DNA of 64,000 nt from Paracoccaceae bacterium (lineage in GTDB: Bacteria > Pseudomonadota > Alphaproteobacteria > Rhodobacterales > Rhodobacteraceae): positions 62,001-126,000 of the forward strand of contig JANSYL010000002.1 in assembly GCA_024742455.1 (NCBI GenBank), given 5' to 3'. The notes under the pieces are model-generated. The model was given only the letters and a program-made list of their open reading frames with translations. It made no database searches and was not told where the DNA came from. Position 1 is the first letter of the stretch, and each line of letters opens with the position of its first letter. Shown one piece after another: positions 35,888 through 44,024 of the stretch. The position numbers and the translations under genes are program-made.

Positions 35888-36474
35888 CCCGCCACCTGGC
35901 GGCACGGCATGTTGGGCGAGAAAATCCCGCTCCAGACATAGCCATGGCCCAGCTCGGTGCCGGCCCCGTCGGTGGTGATGACATAGCTCCAGTCACCGAC
36001 CGGCAGGTAGGCGAATATGACCGTCATACCCGGGCCGATCTCGCCCAGAATAGCCGCCGTATCGGATGGTCCGGTGCGCAGCGCAACCGTCGGCCCGTTA
36101 TACCCGATGCACCCGCTTTCGGCGTAATCACGCCCCGGAACGCGCGTCAGCAGGCTGAGCCGCGCCAGCACCGCCGCAGCATCGGGCTCGAGCGCGGTGC
36201 GATTCGTGTCCACAGCACATCCCGCGATCTCTTCCGCCTCGCGCATCAGATCGACGGCCGCCTGATCGAACGCATCCAGCCTCGGTTGCTGTGTCGAACA
36301 ATCGGCATTGTCGAAGACCGACTGGCCGAGCGGCGAGGCAAAACAATACCCCGCCCGGTCGAAGATCAGGTTCCGGTTGGCCCAGACCTCGTCGCAATAG
36401 GCATTCTGTGCTGCGACGAACTGGGGCGAAAGGGCGACTGCGGCGGCGATGACGGCAAGGACAGGACGGAGCAT
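35884..36474 (-). CDS. Exported DUF4453 protein, copy 1
   Basis: A 196-residue protein with signal peptide MLRPVLAVIAAAVALSPQFVA. It has the same layout as the downstream copy: NAYCDEVWANRNLIFDRAGYC, SPLGQSVFDNADC, and an SH3-like end with CIGYNGPTVALRTGPS and LPVGDWSYVITTDG. The two proteins are clear paralogues but diverged, which indicates an old duplication. GAGG lies 5 bases before the ATG. They form a coupled two-gene operon; function is unknown, probably periplasmic ligand binding. Confidence 0.82.
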   Translation of the reverse strand: MLRPVLAVIAAAVALSPQFVAAQNAYCDEVWANRNLIFDRAGYCFASPLGQSVFDNADCSTQQPRLDAFDQAAVDLMREAEEIAGCAVDTNRTALEPDAAAVLARLSLLTRVPGRDYAESGCIGYNGPTVALRTGPSDTAAILGEIGPGMTVIFAYLPVGDWSYVITTDGAGTELGHGYVWSGIFSPNMPCRQVAG

Positions 36475-36542
36475 GCGAACCTCATTTCCACGGACACCGG
36501 CACGGTATAGCGAAACCCGGCGCGCTCAAACGGTGGCTGTCC

Positions 36543-37301
36543 TTACCGCCGGCGGTCGTCTTCGTCGTCATCCTCGTCATCGCTGTCGGGCAGATTGAAC
36601 AGGCTGTCGGCGTCGATCGCTTCCTCGGGTTTCTCTTCGGCGTCGTTGCCGGTCAGCGTGAAGGTCTCCAGCCCCGAGATGCTCGACGGGATCTTGGGTT
36701 CCGGGTCCATTCCGAGGCTCTGCTCGGTCGAGACCAGCTTGCGCCGCTCGTCATCGGTCATGACCTCGCCATCGCGTGCCTTCTTGGCATTGGCCTTCTG
36801 TACGGCGGCATCCAGCTCCGATTGCTTGGTCAGGCCGAGGGCCACGGGATCGACCGGCTGGATGTTGGAGATGTTCCAATGGCTGCGGTCGCGGATCGAC
36901 TGGATCGTGGGCTTGGTGGTGCCGACCAGTTTCGAGATCTGCGCATCGCTGAGTTCGGGGTGGAACTTGACCAGCCACAGGATCGCGGCGGGCCGGTCCT
37001 GCCGCTTGGACAGCGGGGTATAACGCGGGCCGCGGCGCTTTTCCTCACCCACGGCGGCAGGGTTGAATTTCAGCTGCAGCTTGTGCGCCGGGTCCGCCTC
37101 GGCGCGGTCGATTTCTTCCTGCGTCAGCTGGTTGTTGGCGATCGGATCGAACCCCTTGACGCCCGCCGCCACGTCCCCATCGGCGATCCCCTGCACCTCC
37201 AGCTCGTGCAGACCGCAGAAATCGCCGATCTGCCTGAAGCTCAGCGTGGTGTTGTCGACCAGCCAGACGGCGGTGGCTTTTGCCATGATCGGTTTGTTCA
37301 T
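36543..37301 (-). CDS. TrcR (DUF1013) cell-cycle transcriptional regulator
   Basis: A 252-residue protein of the alphaproteobacterial DUF1013 family, called TrcR after its proposed role as a cell-cycle transcription regulator that works with RNA polymerase. The N-terminal half has a helix-turn-helix (ATAVWLVDNTTLSFRQIGDF, then GLHELEVQGIADGD). A second HTH-like stretch follows (DAQISKLVGTTKPTIQSIRD), and the tail is strongly acidic (DSDDEDDDEDDRRR). TAGGAGCGTCAC precedes the ATG. It diverges from the RNase T2 gene. Confidence 0.9.
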   Translation of the reverse strand: MNKPIMAKATAVWLVDNTTLSFRQIGDFCGLHELEVQGIADGDVAAGVKGFDPIANNQLTQEEIDRAEADPAHKLQLKFNPAAVGEEKRRGPRYTPLSKRQDRPAAILWLVKFHPELSDAQISKLVGTTKPTIQSIRDRSHWNISNIQPVDPVALGLTKQSELDAAVQKANAKKARDGEVMTDDERRKLVSTEQSLGMDPEPKIPSSISGLETFTLTGNDAEEKPEEAIDADSLFNLPDSDDEDDDEDDRRR

Positions 37302-37425
37302 GTGACGCTCCTAAAGATAAGCCTGTCCCGGCGCCGGAAATCGGCTGCGGAGGGTGTCCGCGGTTCCTCGATGTCGGGGAAGTTGCGCGGTATATAGGCG
37401 CCCATGTGACGGGAGGGAAGGGAAA

Positions 37426-38061
37426 ATGCGTCTGGTTCTGGCGCTCTGCGCGACCTTGCTGACGGCACCGGCACTTGCCCAGGGCGAGCGCGCGGGCGCG
37501 TTCGATTACTACGTCCTTGCGCTCAGCTGGACACCGACCTGGTGCGCGATCGAAGGCGACGCGCGCGGCGCCGACCAATGCGAGGCCGGGCGCGGTCACG
37601 GCTTCACCCTGCACGGTCTCTGGCCGCAATACGAACAGGGCTGGCCCAGTTTCTGCCCGACCGCCGAACGCGCGCCCTCCCGGTCGATGACCGCTGCCGA
37701 GGCGCCGCTTTACGGCTCCTCCGGGCTGGCCTGGCACCAATGGCGCAAACACGGCACCTGCAGCGGGCTTTCGGCAGATGACTATTACCGCCTCGCGGCG
37801 CTCGCCTATGAACGGATCACCCGTCCCGCGCTTTTGCGCCGACTGGAAAACCCCGTGCGCCTGCCCGCGCAGGTCATCGAAGACGCCTTTCTCGAAGCCA
37901 ATCCCGGCCTAACCGATGCGATGCTCACCACCAGCTGCCGCGACGGCCGTCTGCAGGAGGTGCGCCTGTGCCTGACCCGCGATCTCGAACCGCGCGCCTG
38001 CGCCGCCGATATCGCCCGCGACTGCCCCCTGACCGACGCGCTGTTCGACCCGATGCGATAG
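37426..38061 (+). CDS. Exported ribonuclease of the T2 family
   Basis: A 211-residue protein with signal peptide MRLVLALCATLLTAPALAQ, so periplasmic or secreted. CAS I is HGFTLHGLWPQY with catalytic His63, and CAS II is WHQWRKHGTC with His109. The usual Glu of CAS II is Gln105 here. SWTPTWC and many Cys suggest disulfides. T2 enzymes cut RNA by a 2',3'-cyclic phosphate route and may scavenge external RNA. GGAGGGAAGGGAAA precedes the ATG. Confidence 0.9.
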   Translation: MRLVLALCATLLTAPALAQGERAGAFDYYVLALSWTPTWCAIEGDARGADQCEAGRGHGFTLHGLWPQYEQGWPSFCPTAERAPSRSMTAAEAPLYGSSGLAWHQWRKHGTCSGLSADDYYRLAALAYERITRPALLRRLENPVRLPAQVIEDAFLEANPGLTDAMLTTSCRDGRLQEVRLCLTRDLEPRACAADIARDCPLTDALFDPMR

Positions 38062-38098
38062 CCCCCGCGCGCCCCGGCCCTCTTTGCTTTCCAAAATA

Positions 38099-38158
38099 CC
38101 TCCGCCGGAGGCGCCGGCCCCGCGAGGGGCCGCAAGAAAAACAATGCCGCGAAGCGGC
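38099..38158. repeat. Three consecutive hairpins between RNase T2 and recR genes
   Basis: The palindrome CCTCCGCCGGAGG (38099-38111) is followed by GGCCCC-GCGA-GGGGCC (38116-38131) and GCCGC-GAA-GCGGC (38146-38158). The first, with its AAATACC lead, resembles an interspersed intergenic repeat I associate with this bacterial family. Placed between convergent genes, the set probably shapes both transcript ends. Confidence 0.5.
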
Positions 38159-38173
38159 GCGATTTGGTTGATT

Positions 38174-38773
38174 CTACAGCGCCTTGCGCGCCCGAAGCGC
38201 TGCCGAGATCGTGCCGTCATCGAGGTAATCGAGCTCCCCCCCGATGGGCACGCCCTGCGCCAGTGATGTCACCTCGACCCCCGTCCCCTCCAGCGCCTCG
38301 GCGATGTAATGGGCGGTGGTCTGGCCCTCGACCGTGGCGTTCAGCGCAAGGATAACCTCGCGCACGCCTTCTGCGCCCACGCGGGTCAGCAGTTTCGGGA
38401 TATGCAGGTCCTCGGGGCCCACATCGTCCAGCGCACTCAGCGTGCCGCCCAGCACGTGATAACGGCCTGCAAAGGCCCGGCCCCGTTCCATCGCCCACAG
38501 ATCGGCGACGTCCTCGACCACGCAGATCTGCCCTTTGGCGCGCTTGTCATCAAGGCAGATCGGACACAGGTCGCCGCTGCCGATATTGCCGCAGGCCAGG
38601 CATTCCCGCGCGGTCTCGGCGACGCGGGTCATGGCCTCGGCCAGGGGCCGCATCATCGGCCCCCGCTTCTTGATCAGCTGCAACACCGCGCGCCGCGCCG
38701 ACCGGGGTCCGAGCCCGGGCAGTCGCGCCATCAGGTCGATCAGCGCGTCGATATCGCTGCGTCCGTCGGTCAA
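38174..38773 (-). CDS. recR: RecR, recombination mediator
   Basis: A 199-residue protein of normal length. It has an N-terminal helix-hairpin-helix ([20 protein letters not shown]), a zinc finger ([16 protein letters not shown]) and a Toprim domain ([14 protein letters not shown], then [16 protein letters not shown]). With RecF/RecO it loads RecA at gaps. It lies 7 bp after ybaB and follows dnaX, the classic dnaX-ybaB-recR order. Confidence 0.97.
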   Translation of the reverse strand: MTDGRSDIDALIDLMARLPGLGPRSARRAVLQLIKKRGPMMRPLAEAMTRVAETARECLACGNIGSGDLCPICLDDKRAKGQICVVEDVADLWAMERGRAFAGRYHVLGGTLSALDDVGPEDLHIPKLLTRVGAEGVREVILALNATVEGQTTAHYIAEALEGTGVEVTSLAQGVPIGGELDYLDDGTISAALRARKAL

Positions 38774-38780
38774 ACCCGCC

Positions 38781-39125
38781 TCAGAACGGCATCTGCATGC
38801 CCGGGGGCAGGCCCAGACCCTCGGTCAGCTTGCCCATCTCTTCCTGGCTTTTTTCCTGCGCCTTGGCCTGCGCGTCCTTGATCGCGGCCAGGATCAGGTC
38901 CTCGACCACGGTCTTGTCATCCTCGTTGAAGATCGACGGGTCGATATCGAGGCCCGTCAACTCCCCCTTGGCGGTCGCGGTCGCCTTGACCAGCCCTGCC
39001 CCGGCCTCGCCGGTCACGGTCATGCTGGCCAGCGCCTCCTGCATCTCGGCCATCTTGCTCTGCATTTGCTGGGCCTGTTTCATGATATTGGCCATGTCGC
39101 CCAGGCCGCCCAATCCTTTCAGCAT
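38781..39125 (-). CDS. YbaB/EbfC nucleoid-associated protein
   Basis: A 114-residue DNA-binding protein of the YbaB family. [20 protein letters not shown] forms the dimer helix, and [20 protein letters not shown] the beta sheet. [17 protein letters not shown] follows, and the tail is Met/Pro-rich. It dimerises and binds DNA across the nucleoid. Located 20 bp after dnaX and just before recR, the conserved order. Confidence 0.95.
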   Translation of the reverse strand: MLKGLGGLGDMANIMKQAQQMQSKMAEMQEALASMTVTGEAGAGLVKATATAKGELTGLDIDPSIFNEDDKTVVEDLILAAIKDAQAKAQEKSQEEMGKLTEGLGLPPGMQMPF

Positions 39126-39145
39126 CGCTGTCTTCCTTTGTTACA

Positions 39146-40891
39146 TCAGTCGTCTTCGAACGGGTCCCAATCGGGATCGGTTTCCTCGCTTTCGGGCAGC
39201 GCGTCGAGCCCCGCCTCGGCGGCCAGGCTTTCGCGGCTGCGGATCGCGGTGATCCGGGCGGCGGGAAAGGCGTCGCGCACCGCCTGCATCAGCGGGTGAT
39301 CGGCCAGTTCAGCCTCAAGCGCGGCCTTCTCGGCATCCGCCTGTTCGGCAAGCGTCGGCGCGCCCTCTGCATTCTCGACGCTGATCCCCCAGCGCGCCCC
39401 TGTGGCCTGGGTCAGGAACCGGCCCAGATCGGCCGCCAGGCTGGCCGAGGCACCGTCGGCGGGCCGGAAGGCGATGCGCCCGGGGCTATAGCTGATCAGG
39501 CGGATACCGTGCCGGACCTCGACCAGCAGCTTGATCTGACGCTGCTCTTCCAGGAAGGCCACGACACTTGCGAAAGTGGGAAACCGCGCGAGGCTTGCTT
39601 CGGGCGCCAGCGCAGGGACCGGCTGCGCGCCGCCAGACGGGGCGCGGGGGGGCACAAGCTGCGCCTCGGGCCCGCGGGGGGCGGCGGCGGGCTGCCTTGC
39701 GGGGGCCTGCGCGCGGGGCGGCGGGCTGTCCTGCAGCTTTTTGACAAGATCACCCGGCGTCGGAAGGTCGGCCACATGGGTCAGCCGTATCACCGCCATT
39801 TCGGCCGCCATCATCGCGTTCGGGGCCAGCGATACCTCCTCCAGAGCCTTCAGCAGCATCTGCCACATCCGCGTCAGCACCCGCATCGGGAGTTTCCCGG
39901 CAAGCCCGCGGCCGCGCACCCGTTCCTCGGGCGCGGCGGTCGGGTCATCGGCGGCCTCGGGGGTGATCTTGATCACGCTCAGCCAATGGGTGATCTCGGC
40001 CAGGTCGCGAAGCACCGCCAGGGGATCGGCCCCATCGGCATATTGCGCGCCAAGCTCGGCCAGAGCCGCCGCCGCATCTCCGCCCATGATCGCCTCGAAC
40101 AGGTCCAGCACCCGGCCCCTGTCGGCCAGCCCCAACATCGCGCGCACCTGGTCGGCGGTGGTTTCCCCCGCGCCGTGCGAGATCGCCTGATCCAGCAGGC
40201 TGATCGCGTCCCGCACCGACCCTTCGGCGGCCCGCGTGATCAGCGCCAGCGCATCCTCGGCAATCGTCGCCCCTTCCAGCCCTGCGACCTTCTGCAGATG
40301 CGCGATCATCACCTCGGGCTCTATCCGGCGCAGGTCGAACCGCTGGCAGCGGCTGAGCACCGTGACCGGCACCTTGCGGATCTCGGTCGTGGCGAACAGG
40401 AATTTCACATGCGCGGGCGGTTCTTCCAGCGTCTTCAGAAGCGCGTTGAACGCGCTCGTCGACAGCATGTGAACCTCGTCGATGATGAAGATCTTGTAGC
40501 GCGCGGTGGCGGCGCGATAGCTGACCGTTTCGATGATCGCGTCGCGGATGTTCTGCACCCCGGTATTCGACGCCGCGTCCATCTCCATCACGTCGACATG
40601 GCGTCCCTCGGCAATCGCCACGCAATTCTCGCACATCCCGCAAGGGTCGGTCGTCGGCCCGCCCTGCCCGTCCGGCCCGATACAGTTCAGCCCCTTGGCG
40701 ATGATCCGCGCGGTCGTTGTCTTCCCGGTGCCGCGAATCCCCGTCAGCATGAAGGCCTGCGCGATCCGGTCCGCCTCGAAGGCGTTTTTCAGCGTCCGCA
40801 CCATCGCGTCCTGCCCGATCAGGTCGGCGAAGCTGGCCGGGCGGTATTTGCGCGCCAGAACCTGGTAGCCGCTTTCGGGGGTCTCGGTCAT
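39146..40891 (-). CDS. dnaX: DNA polymerase III subunits gamma/tau
   Basis: A 581-residue clamp-loader ATPase. Walker A is GIRGTGKTTTAR near residue 51, the zinc site includes CGMCENC, and Walker B is IFIIDEVHMLS, with the SRC motif in TVLSRCQRFDLRRI. A Pro/Ala-rich linker (about 385-430) leads to the tau C-terminal region, which is intact to PDWDPFEDD. AGGAGACCACCACCCAA precedes the ATG at 40891; the longer frame overlaps a divergent gene. I saw no obvious A-rich slippery site for a short gamma form. Confidence 0.96.
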   Translation of the reverse strand: MTETPESGYQVLARKYRPASFADLIGQDAMVRTLKNAFEADRIAQAFMLTGIRGTGKTTTARIIAKGLNCIGPDGQGGPTTDPCGMCENCVAIAEGRHVDVMEMDAASNTGVQNIRDAIIETVSYRAATARYKIFIIDEVHMLSTSAFNALLKTLEEPPAHVKFLFATTEIRKVPVTVLSRCQRFDLRRIEPEVMIAHLQKVAGLEGATIAEDALALITRAAEGSVRDAISLLDQAISHGAGETTADQVRAMLGLADRGRVLDLFEAIMGGDAAAALAELGAQYADGADPLAVLRDLAEITHWLSVIKITPEAADDPTAAPEERVRGRGLAGKLPMRVLTRMWQMLLKALEEVSLAPNAMMAAEMAVIRLTHVADLPTPGDLVKKLQDSPPPRAQAPARQPAAAPRGPEAQLVPPRAPSGGAQPVPALAPEASLARFPTFASVVAFLEEQRQIKLLVEVRHGIRLISYSPGRIAFRPADGASASLAADLGRFLTQATGARWGISVENAEGAPTLAEQADAEKAALEAELADHPLMQAVRDAFPAARITAIRSRESLAAEAGLDALPESEETDPDWDPFEDD

Positions 40892-40978
40892 TTGGGTGGT
40901 GGTCTCCTGCCGGAACGCGATAAGTCTATGGGAGGGGGCGAGGGAGGTCCATGGCCCCGACGGCACGGGAGGATCGAA

Positions 40979-41329
40979 ATGGAAGAGCACGAGGAACACC
41001 GCGCGCCCGATTGGCTGGTGTGGGTCCTGGCCGCGTTTTTCGCGGTCATGGCGCTCTGTGCGCTGGCGTTCTGGGCGTCCTCGGCGGTGGTGGCGGCGGG
41101 GGTATCGGGCGTGATATCGGCTGTCGGCCCGGGTGCCATCGCGATCTTCGGCGCGCTGCACATCCCCGCCGCCATCGTCGGTGTGCTGCTGCTGCAATGG
41201 CGCCGCCCGGTGCTGCCGGTGACCTATCGCGTCGCCCTTGAGGCCGGGACCATCTATTTCGGCGGTGCGGTCCTGATCAGCATCTTCTTCAACTATCTCG
41301 CCGTCAGCTTCATGGATCGCTGGCGGTGA
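40979..41329 (+). CDS. Small integral membrane protein (unrecognised)
   Basis: A 116-residue protein with an acidic head (MEEHEEHRAPDW) and three or four membrane helices (LVWVLAAFFAVMALCALAFW, the Gly/Ala-rich SAVGPGAIAIFGALHIPAAI region, and TIYFGGAVLISIFFNYLAV). I know no family for it. GGGAGGATCGAA precedes the ATG. It overlaps the following membrane gene (TGATG), so the pair is an operon divergent from dnaX. Confidence 0.72.
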   Translation: MEEHEEHRAPDWLVWVLAAFFAVMALCALAFWASSAVVAAGVSGVISAVGPGAIAIFGALHIPAAIVGVLLLQWRRPVLPVTYRVALEAGTIYFGGAVLISIFFNYLAVSFMDRWR

Positions 41330-41709
41330 TGCGCCTGTCGCGGTCCTCCATCCTGATTCTCCTCGCGCTCTGGGTCGCGGCGATGGTTCTGTCGGGCCTG
41401 GCCCTGATGGCCGATCCCACGGGTGACGGGTTCACCCGGGGCCTCAACCGCATCATGGGGTTCCTGTCGTGGCAGGCGGCGGGGATGATCCTGGCGCTCG
41501 GGCTCTGGATCGGGGTGCGGCCCCTGCCCAGGGGTGAGCTGCTGCGCTGGCTCGGGCGGGCGCCCGGGTGGTGGGCGATGGGGGTTGCGGCGCTTGTCGT
41601 GCTCTGGATCGCGGTCGGGGTGATCGGATCGCAGATCGGTCAGTCGCGGGCACTGGATACCGAACAGCAGCAACGCCAGCCGGTCACGGCGCCCGCTTCT
41701 GAGTATTGA
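41329..41709 (+). CDS. Small integral membrane protein (unrecognised)
   Basis: A 126-residue protein with three membrane helices (SILILLALWVAAMVLSGLAL, AAGMILALGLWIGV, WWAMGVAALVVLWIAVGVIG) and a hydrophilic, Gln-rich tail. Its ATG overlaps the stop of the preceding gene. I do not recognise the family. It may form a complex with its neighbour, which is inference from coupling and matching topology. Confidence 0.7.
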   Translation: MRLSRSSILILLALWVAAMVLSGLALMADPTGDGFTRGLNRIMGFLSWQAAGMILALGLWIGVRPLPRGELLRWLGRAPGWWAMGVAALVVLWIAVGVIGSQIGQSRALDTEQQQRQPVTAPASEY

Positions 41710-41714
41710 GGGAA

Positions 41715-41794
41715 AGCCTCTCGGCGCTTTTTTCAAAAGCGCCTGTCGGCCGTCGCATCTTTGCTGCTCAAAGATGCGACGTGGGTGAGAGGCT
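41715..41794. terminator. Twin hairpins at the 3' side of ffs
   Basis: Two perfect hairpins lie side by side: GGCGCTTTT-TTC-AAAAGCGCC (41723-41743) and CGTCGCATCTTTG-CTGCT-CAAAGATGCGACG (41751-41781). They sit between the end of the membrane gene and the end of ffs, which converge. An outer 8-bp arm AGCCTCTC (41715-41722) can also pair with GAGAGGCT at the ffs end (41787-41794). Neither hairpin has a long U-tract, so termination strength is uncertain. Confidence 0.6.
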
Positions 41795-41880
41795 GGACAA
41801 CGACCCAAGCGGGGCTCGTTACGGCTGCTTCCTTCCGGACCTGACCGGGTTGGCGAGGCGCTCGCCCGCGCCAACCTCTC
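41787..41880 (-). ncRNA. ffs: 4.5S signal recognition particle RNA
   Basis: The minus strand carries the universal SRP RNA core GGTCAGGTCCGGAAGGAAGC, with its GGAA tetraloop and the asymmetric loops that bind Ffh. The ends GAGAGGTTGG and CCAGCCTCTC pair to close a single long hairpin of about 94 bases, the small bacterial SRP RNA. Its partner Ffh is not in the window. A well-placed promoter begins 7 bases upstream. Confidence 0.93.
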
Positions 41881-41887
41881 ATTCGCC

Positions 41888-41916
41888 AATTTAGGGGTTC
41901 GCGCCGCCGGTCGCAA
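41888..41916 (-). promoter_or_regulatory. Sigma-70 type promoter of ffs
   Basis: On the minus strand the -35 box TTGCGA (41911-41916) and -10 box TAAATT (41888-41893) are 17 bases apart. The first base of the folded RNA (41880) lies 8 bases beyond the -10 box, which fits the expected start. Confidence 0.75.
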
Positions 41917-41988
41917 CCGGGGTCGCAATTGCGATAGACGCAGGTCGTTTTAGGCCTCAGCCTCAGCCAAATTTTCGTGGGTGGCGCC

Positions 41989-42120
41989 ATGCACCGATCC
42001 GACCGCAGTTTCGCTTCCCACGGACGTTTGTCCGGGTCGCCTTATGGCAAGCCGCAAGGCTGGTGGCCGCCCCCGTCTCACCCTCCGCTGACCCAGGATT
42101 TTCAACGGAGAGAGACATGA
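41989..42120 (+). CDS. Possible 43-residue upstream reading frame in a structured leader
   Basis: A short frame starts at ATG 41989 (GGGTGG lies 5 bases before) and ends in a TGA that overlaps the ATG of the dioxygenase gene. It encodes MHRSDRSFASHGRLSGSPYG and then a Trp/Pro-rich stretch (GWWPPPSHPPL). The same DNA contains the hairpins GGAC-GTTT-GTCC (42022-42033) and AGCC-GCAA-GGCT (42050-42061). It may be a leader peptide or translational coupler, or only chance; the peptide matches nothing I know. Confidence 0.25.
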   Translation: MHRSDRSFASHGRLSGSPYGKPQGWWPPPSHPPLTQDFQRRET

Positions 42121-43238
42121 AAGATCATATCGACACACCGGCCATCGCGATGGAAACCGACGCGCTGCGCCTTGTCTGGGCGGATGGGGCGGAAGGCGTC
42201 TTCCCCTATCTCTGGCTGCGCGACAATTGCCCCTCGGCCTTCCACCCGGAAACGCAGGAACGCATCGCCGACATCCTGCAGGTGCCCGAGACACCGATGC
42301 CCGTGGCCGCCGTGATCGACGGCGACAGCCTGCGCATCGACTGGGCGGGCGACGGGCATGTCAGCCGATTCCCTCTCGATTGGTTGTTCGCTTATCGCCC
42401 CGGCTCTGCCAGCCATGACACGGCCGCCTACAACCCCGTGGTCTGGACCGGCGAGATCGGCGCTGACGCGATCCCGCGCTACAGCGCCAGTGATTTCGAC
42501 GACCCCGCCACCTTCGCCGCCTGGATCGAGGATACCGCGCGCTACGGCATTTCCATCGTCTCGGACGTGCCCGGCGTCAGCGGGGCGGGTGCCGATCTGG
42601 CCCGCCGCATCGGGTTCCTGCGCGAGACCAATTTCGGCGTCACCTTCGAGGTGATGAACAAGCCCAACCCGAACAATATCGCCTACACCGCCCATGCCCT
42701 GCCGCTGCATACCGATCTGCCCAATCAGGAACTGACGCCCGGCTACCAGTTCCTGCATTGCCTGGCCAACGAGGCCGAGGGCGGTGGATCGGTCTTTGCC
42801 GACGGCTATGCGCTGGCCGCCAGCCTGCGCGACACCGACCCCGAGGCCTTCGACCTGCTGGCCCGGACCGCGATCCCGTTCCGGTTCCATGACGGCGAAT
42901 GCGATATCCGGTCGAAACATCCGGTGATCGTGCTGGATCATGACGGCAATGTCTCGTCGCTGAACTGGAGCATCCATCTGGGCGCGCCCTTCGACATGCC
43001 CGCCGCGCAGATGATCCCCTATTACCGGGCTTATCGTGCCTTTGCGAAGCTGACGCAGGACCCCGCATTCCAGGTCACGCTGCGGCTGCGGGGCGGCGAT
43101 ATGGCCGTGTTCGACAACCGCCGCATCCTGCACGGGCGCGCGGCCTTCGACCCATCGACCGGGTTCCGGCATCTGCAGGGGTATTACGTCGACCGGGGCG
43201 AGTTCGATTCGATGCGCCGCGTGATCGCAAGGGGCTGA
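42117..43238 (+). CDS. Gamma-butyrobetaine-hydroxylase-like 2-oxoglutarate dioxygenase
   Basis: A 373-residue protein. The N-terminal domain (VFPYLWLRDNCPSAFHP, residues 27-43) is the DUF971-like zinc-binding region of gamma-butyrobetaine hydroxylases. The TauD-type core has the iron triad His198-x-Asp200 in PLHTDLPNQELTPG and a distal His339 in DNRRILHGR, and an Arg follows for 2-oxoglutarate. It should hydroxylate a small substrate such as a betaine using Fe(II), oxygen and 2-oxoglutarate; the exact substrate is unknown. GGAGAGAGAC precedes the ATG. An ABC transporter operon converges on it. Confidence 0.88.
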   Translation: MKDHIDTPAIAMETDALRLVWADGAEGVFPYLWLRDNCPSAFHPETQERIADILQVPETPMPVAAVIDGDSLRIDWAGDGHVSRFPLDWLFAYRPGSASHDTAAYNPVVWTGEIGADAIPRYSASDFDDPATFAAWIEDTARYGISIVSDVPGVSGAGADLARRIGFLRETNFGVTFEVMNKPNPNNIAYTAHALPLHTDLPNQELTPGYQFLHCLANEAEGGGSVFADGYALAASLRDTDPEAFDLLARTAIPFRFHDGECDIRSKHPVIVLDHDGNVSSLNWSIHLGAPFDMPAAQMIPYYRAYRAFAKLTQDPAFQVTLRLRGGDMAVFDNRRILHGRAAFDPSTGFRHLQGYYVDRGEFDSMRRVIARG

Positions 43239-43259
43239 GGCAAAAGGGGCGGCCGCCCG

Positions 43260-44024
43260 TTACTGCGGCCGCTCCGCCCATCCCGCGAAGATGCGTTCCA
43301 GAGCGACGACCACATAGAACAGCAGGATACCAAGCGCGGCGAGCGCCAGCAGAACGGCGAACATCAGGGGGTAATCCCCGCTGATCCGCCCGCTGTCGAA
43401 CAGGTCGCCGAGGCCGCGCCCGTGGGGTGACACGATCTCCATCAGGTTGGTGCCGATGAAGGCCAGCGTCACCGCGACCTTCAGTGCACCGAAGAATTCG
43501 GGCAGGGTCTTTGGCAGGGCGATCTTCCAGAAAATCGTGAAATTCGAAGCCCCTAGCGACCGCAGGATGTCCCGATACTCGGGCTCCAGCGTGGACAATC
43601 CGATGGAGACGGAAACCGCGATCGGGAAGAAGGAGATCATGAACGCGATCAGTACCGTATTGAAGTCGTGCTGACCCACGAAGATCAGCGCGACGATGGG
43701 CACCACGGTCGCTTTCGGGATCGCGTTGAACCCCACGAGGATCGGGTAGAGCCCTTCGCGCGCGAAGCGGGAAAAGCCCATGATCATCCCGATCAGCGTG
43801 CCTACCACCACGGCCAGGCCAAGGCCCACCACCGTGCGCCACAGCGTTTCCCAGGACTTGATCAGGAACAGGTCCCAGAACTGCACGAAACGCGGGATCA
43901 GGTCCGAGGGGCTGGCCATCCGGAAATCGGGCAGGTCGTTGTACCAGACCGCCCATTCCCACAGCGCGATGATGCCGATGATGAAAACCGTCGGGGCCAG
44001 GAATTTGCGCAATCCGTCACTCAT
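43260..44024 (-). CDS. ABC transporter permease (Ssu/Tau/Thi type)
   Basis: A 254-residue inner-membrane permease with about six helices and the BPD_transp_1 EAA loop (YRDILRSLGASNFTIFWKIALP, split around the Gly of the motif). It belongs to the nitrate/sulfonate/taurine/HMP group, which pairs with NMT1-type binding proteins. The start overlaps the stop of the ATPase gene (ATGA), so the two are made together. It is the last gene of the operon and ends 21 bp from the dioxygenase stop. Confidence 0.92.
   Translation of the reverse strand: MSDGLRKFLAPTVFIIGIIALWEWAVWYNDLPDFRMASPSDLIPRFVQFWDLFLIKSWETLWRTVVGLGLAVVVGTLIGMIMGFSRFAREGLYPILVGFNAIPKATVVPIVALIFVGQHDFNTVLIAFMISFFPIAVSVSIGLSTLEPEYRDILRSLGASNFTIFWKIALPKTLPEFFGALKVAVTLAFIGTNLMEIVSPHGRGLGDLFDSGRISGDYPLMFAVLLALAALGILLFYVVVALERIFAGWAERPQ

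Noticed and set aside
39296-40978. Plus-strand frame continuous with the small membrane protein at 40979
   Set aside because: This part is antisense to dnaX; only the portion from the ATG at 40979 has a ribosome-binding site and membrane-protein sequence.
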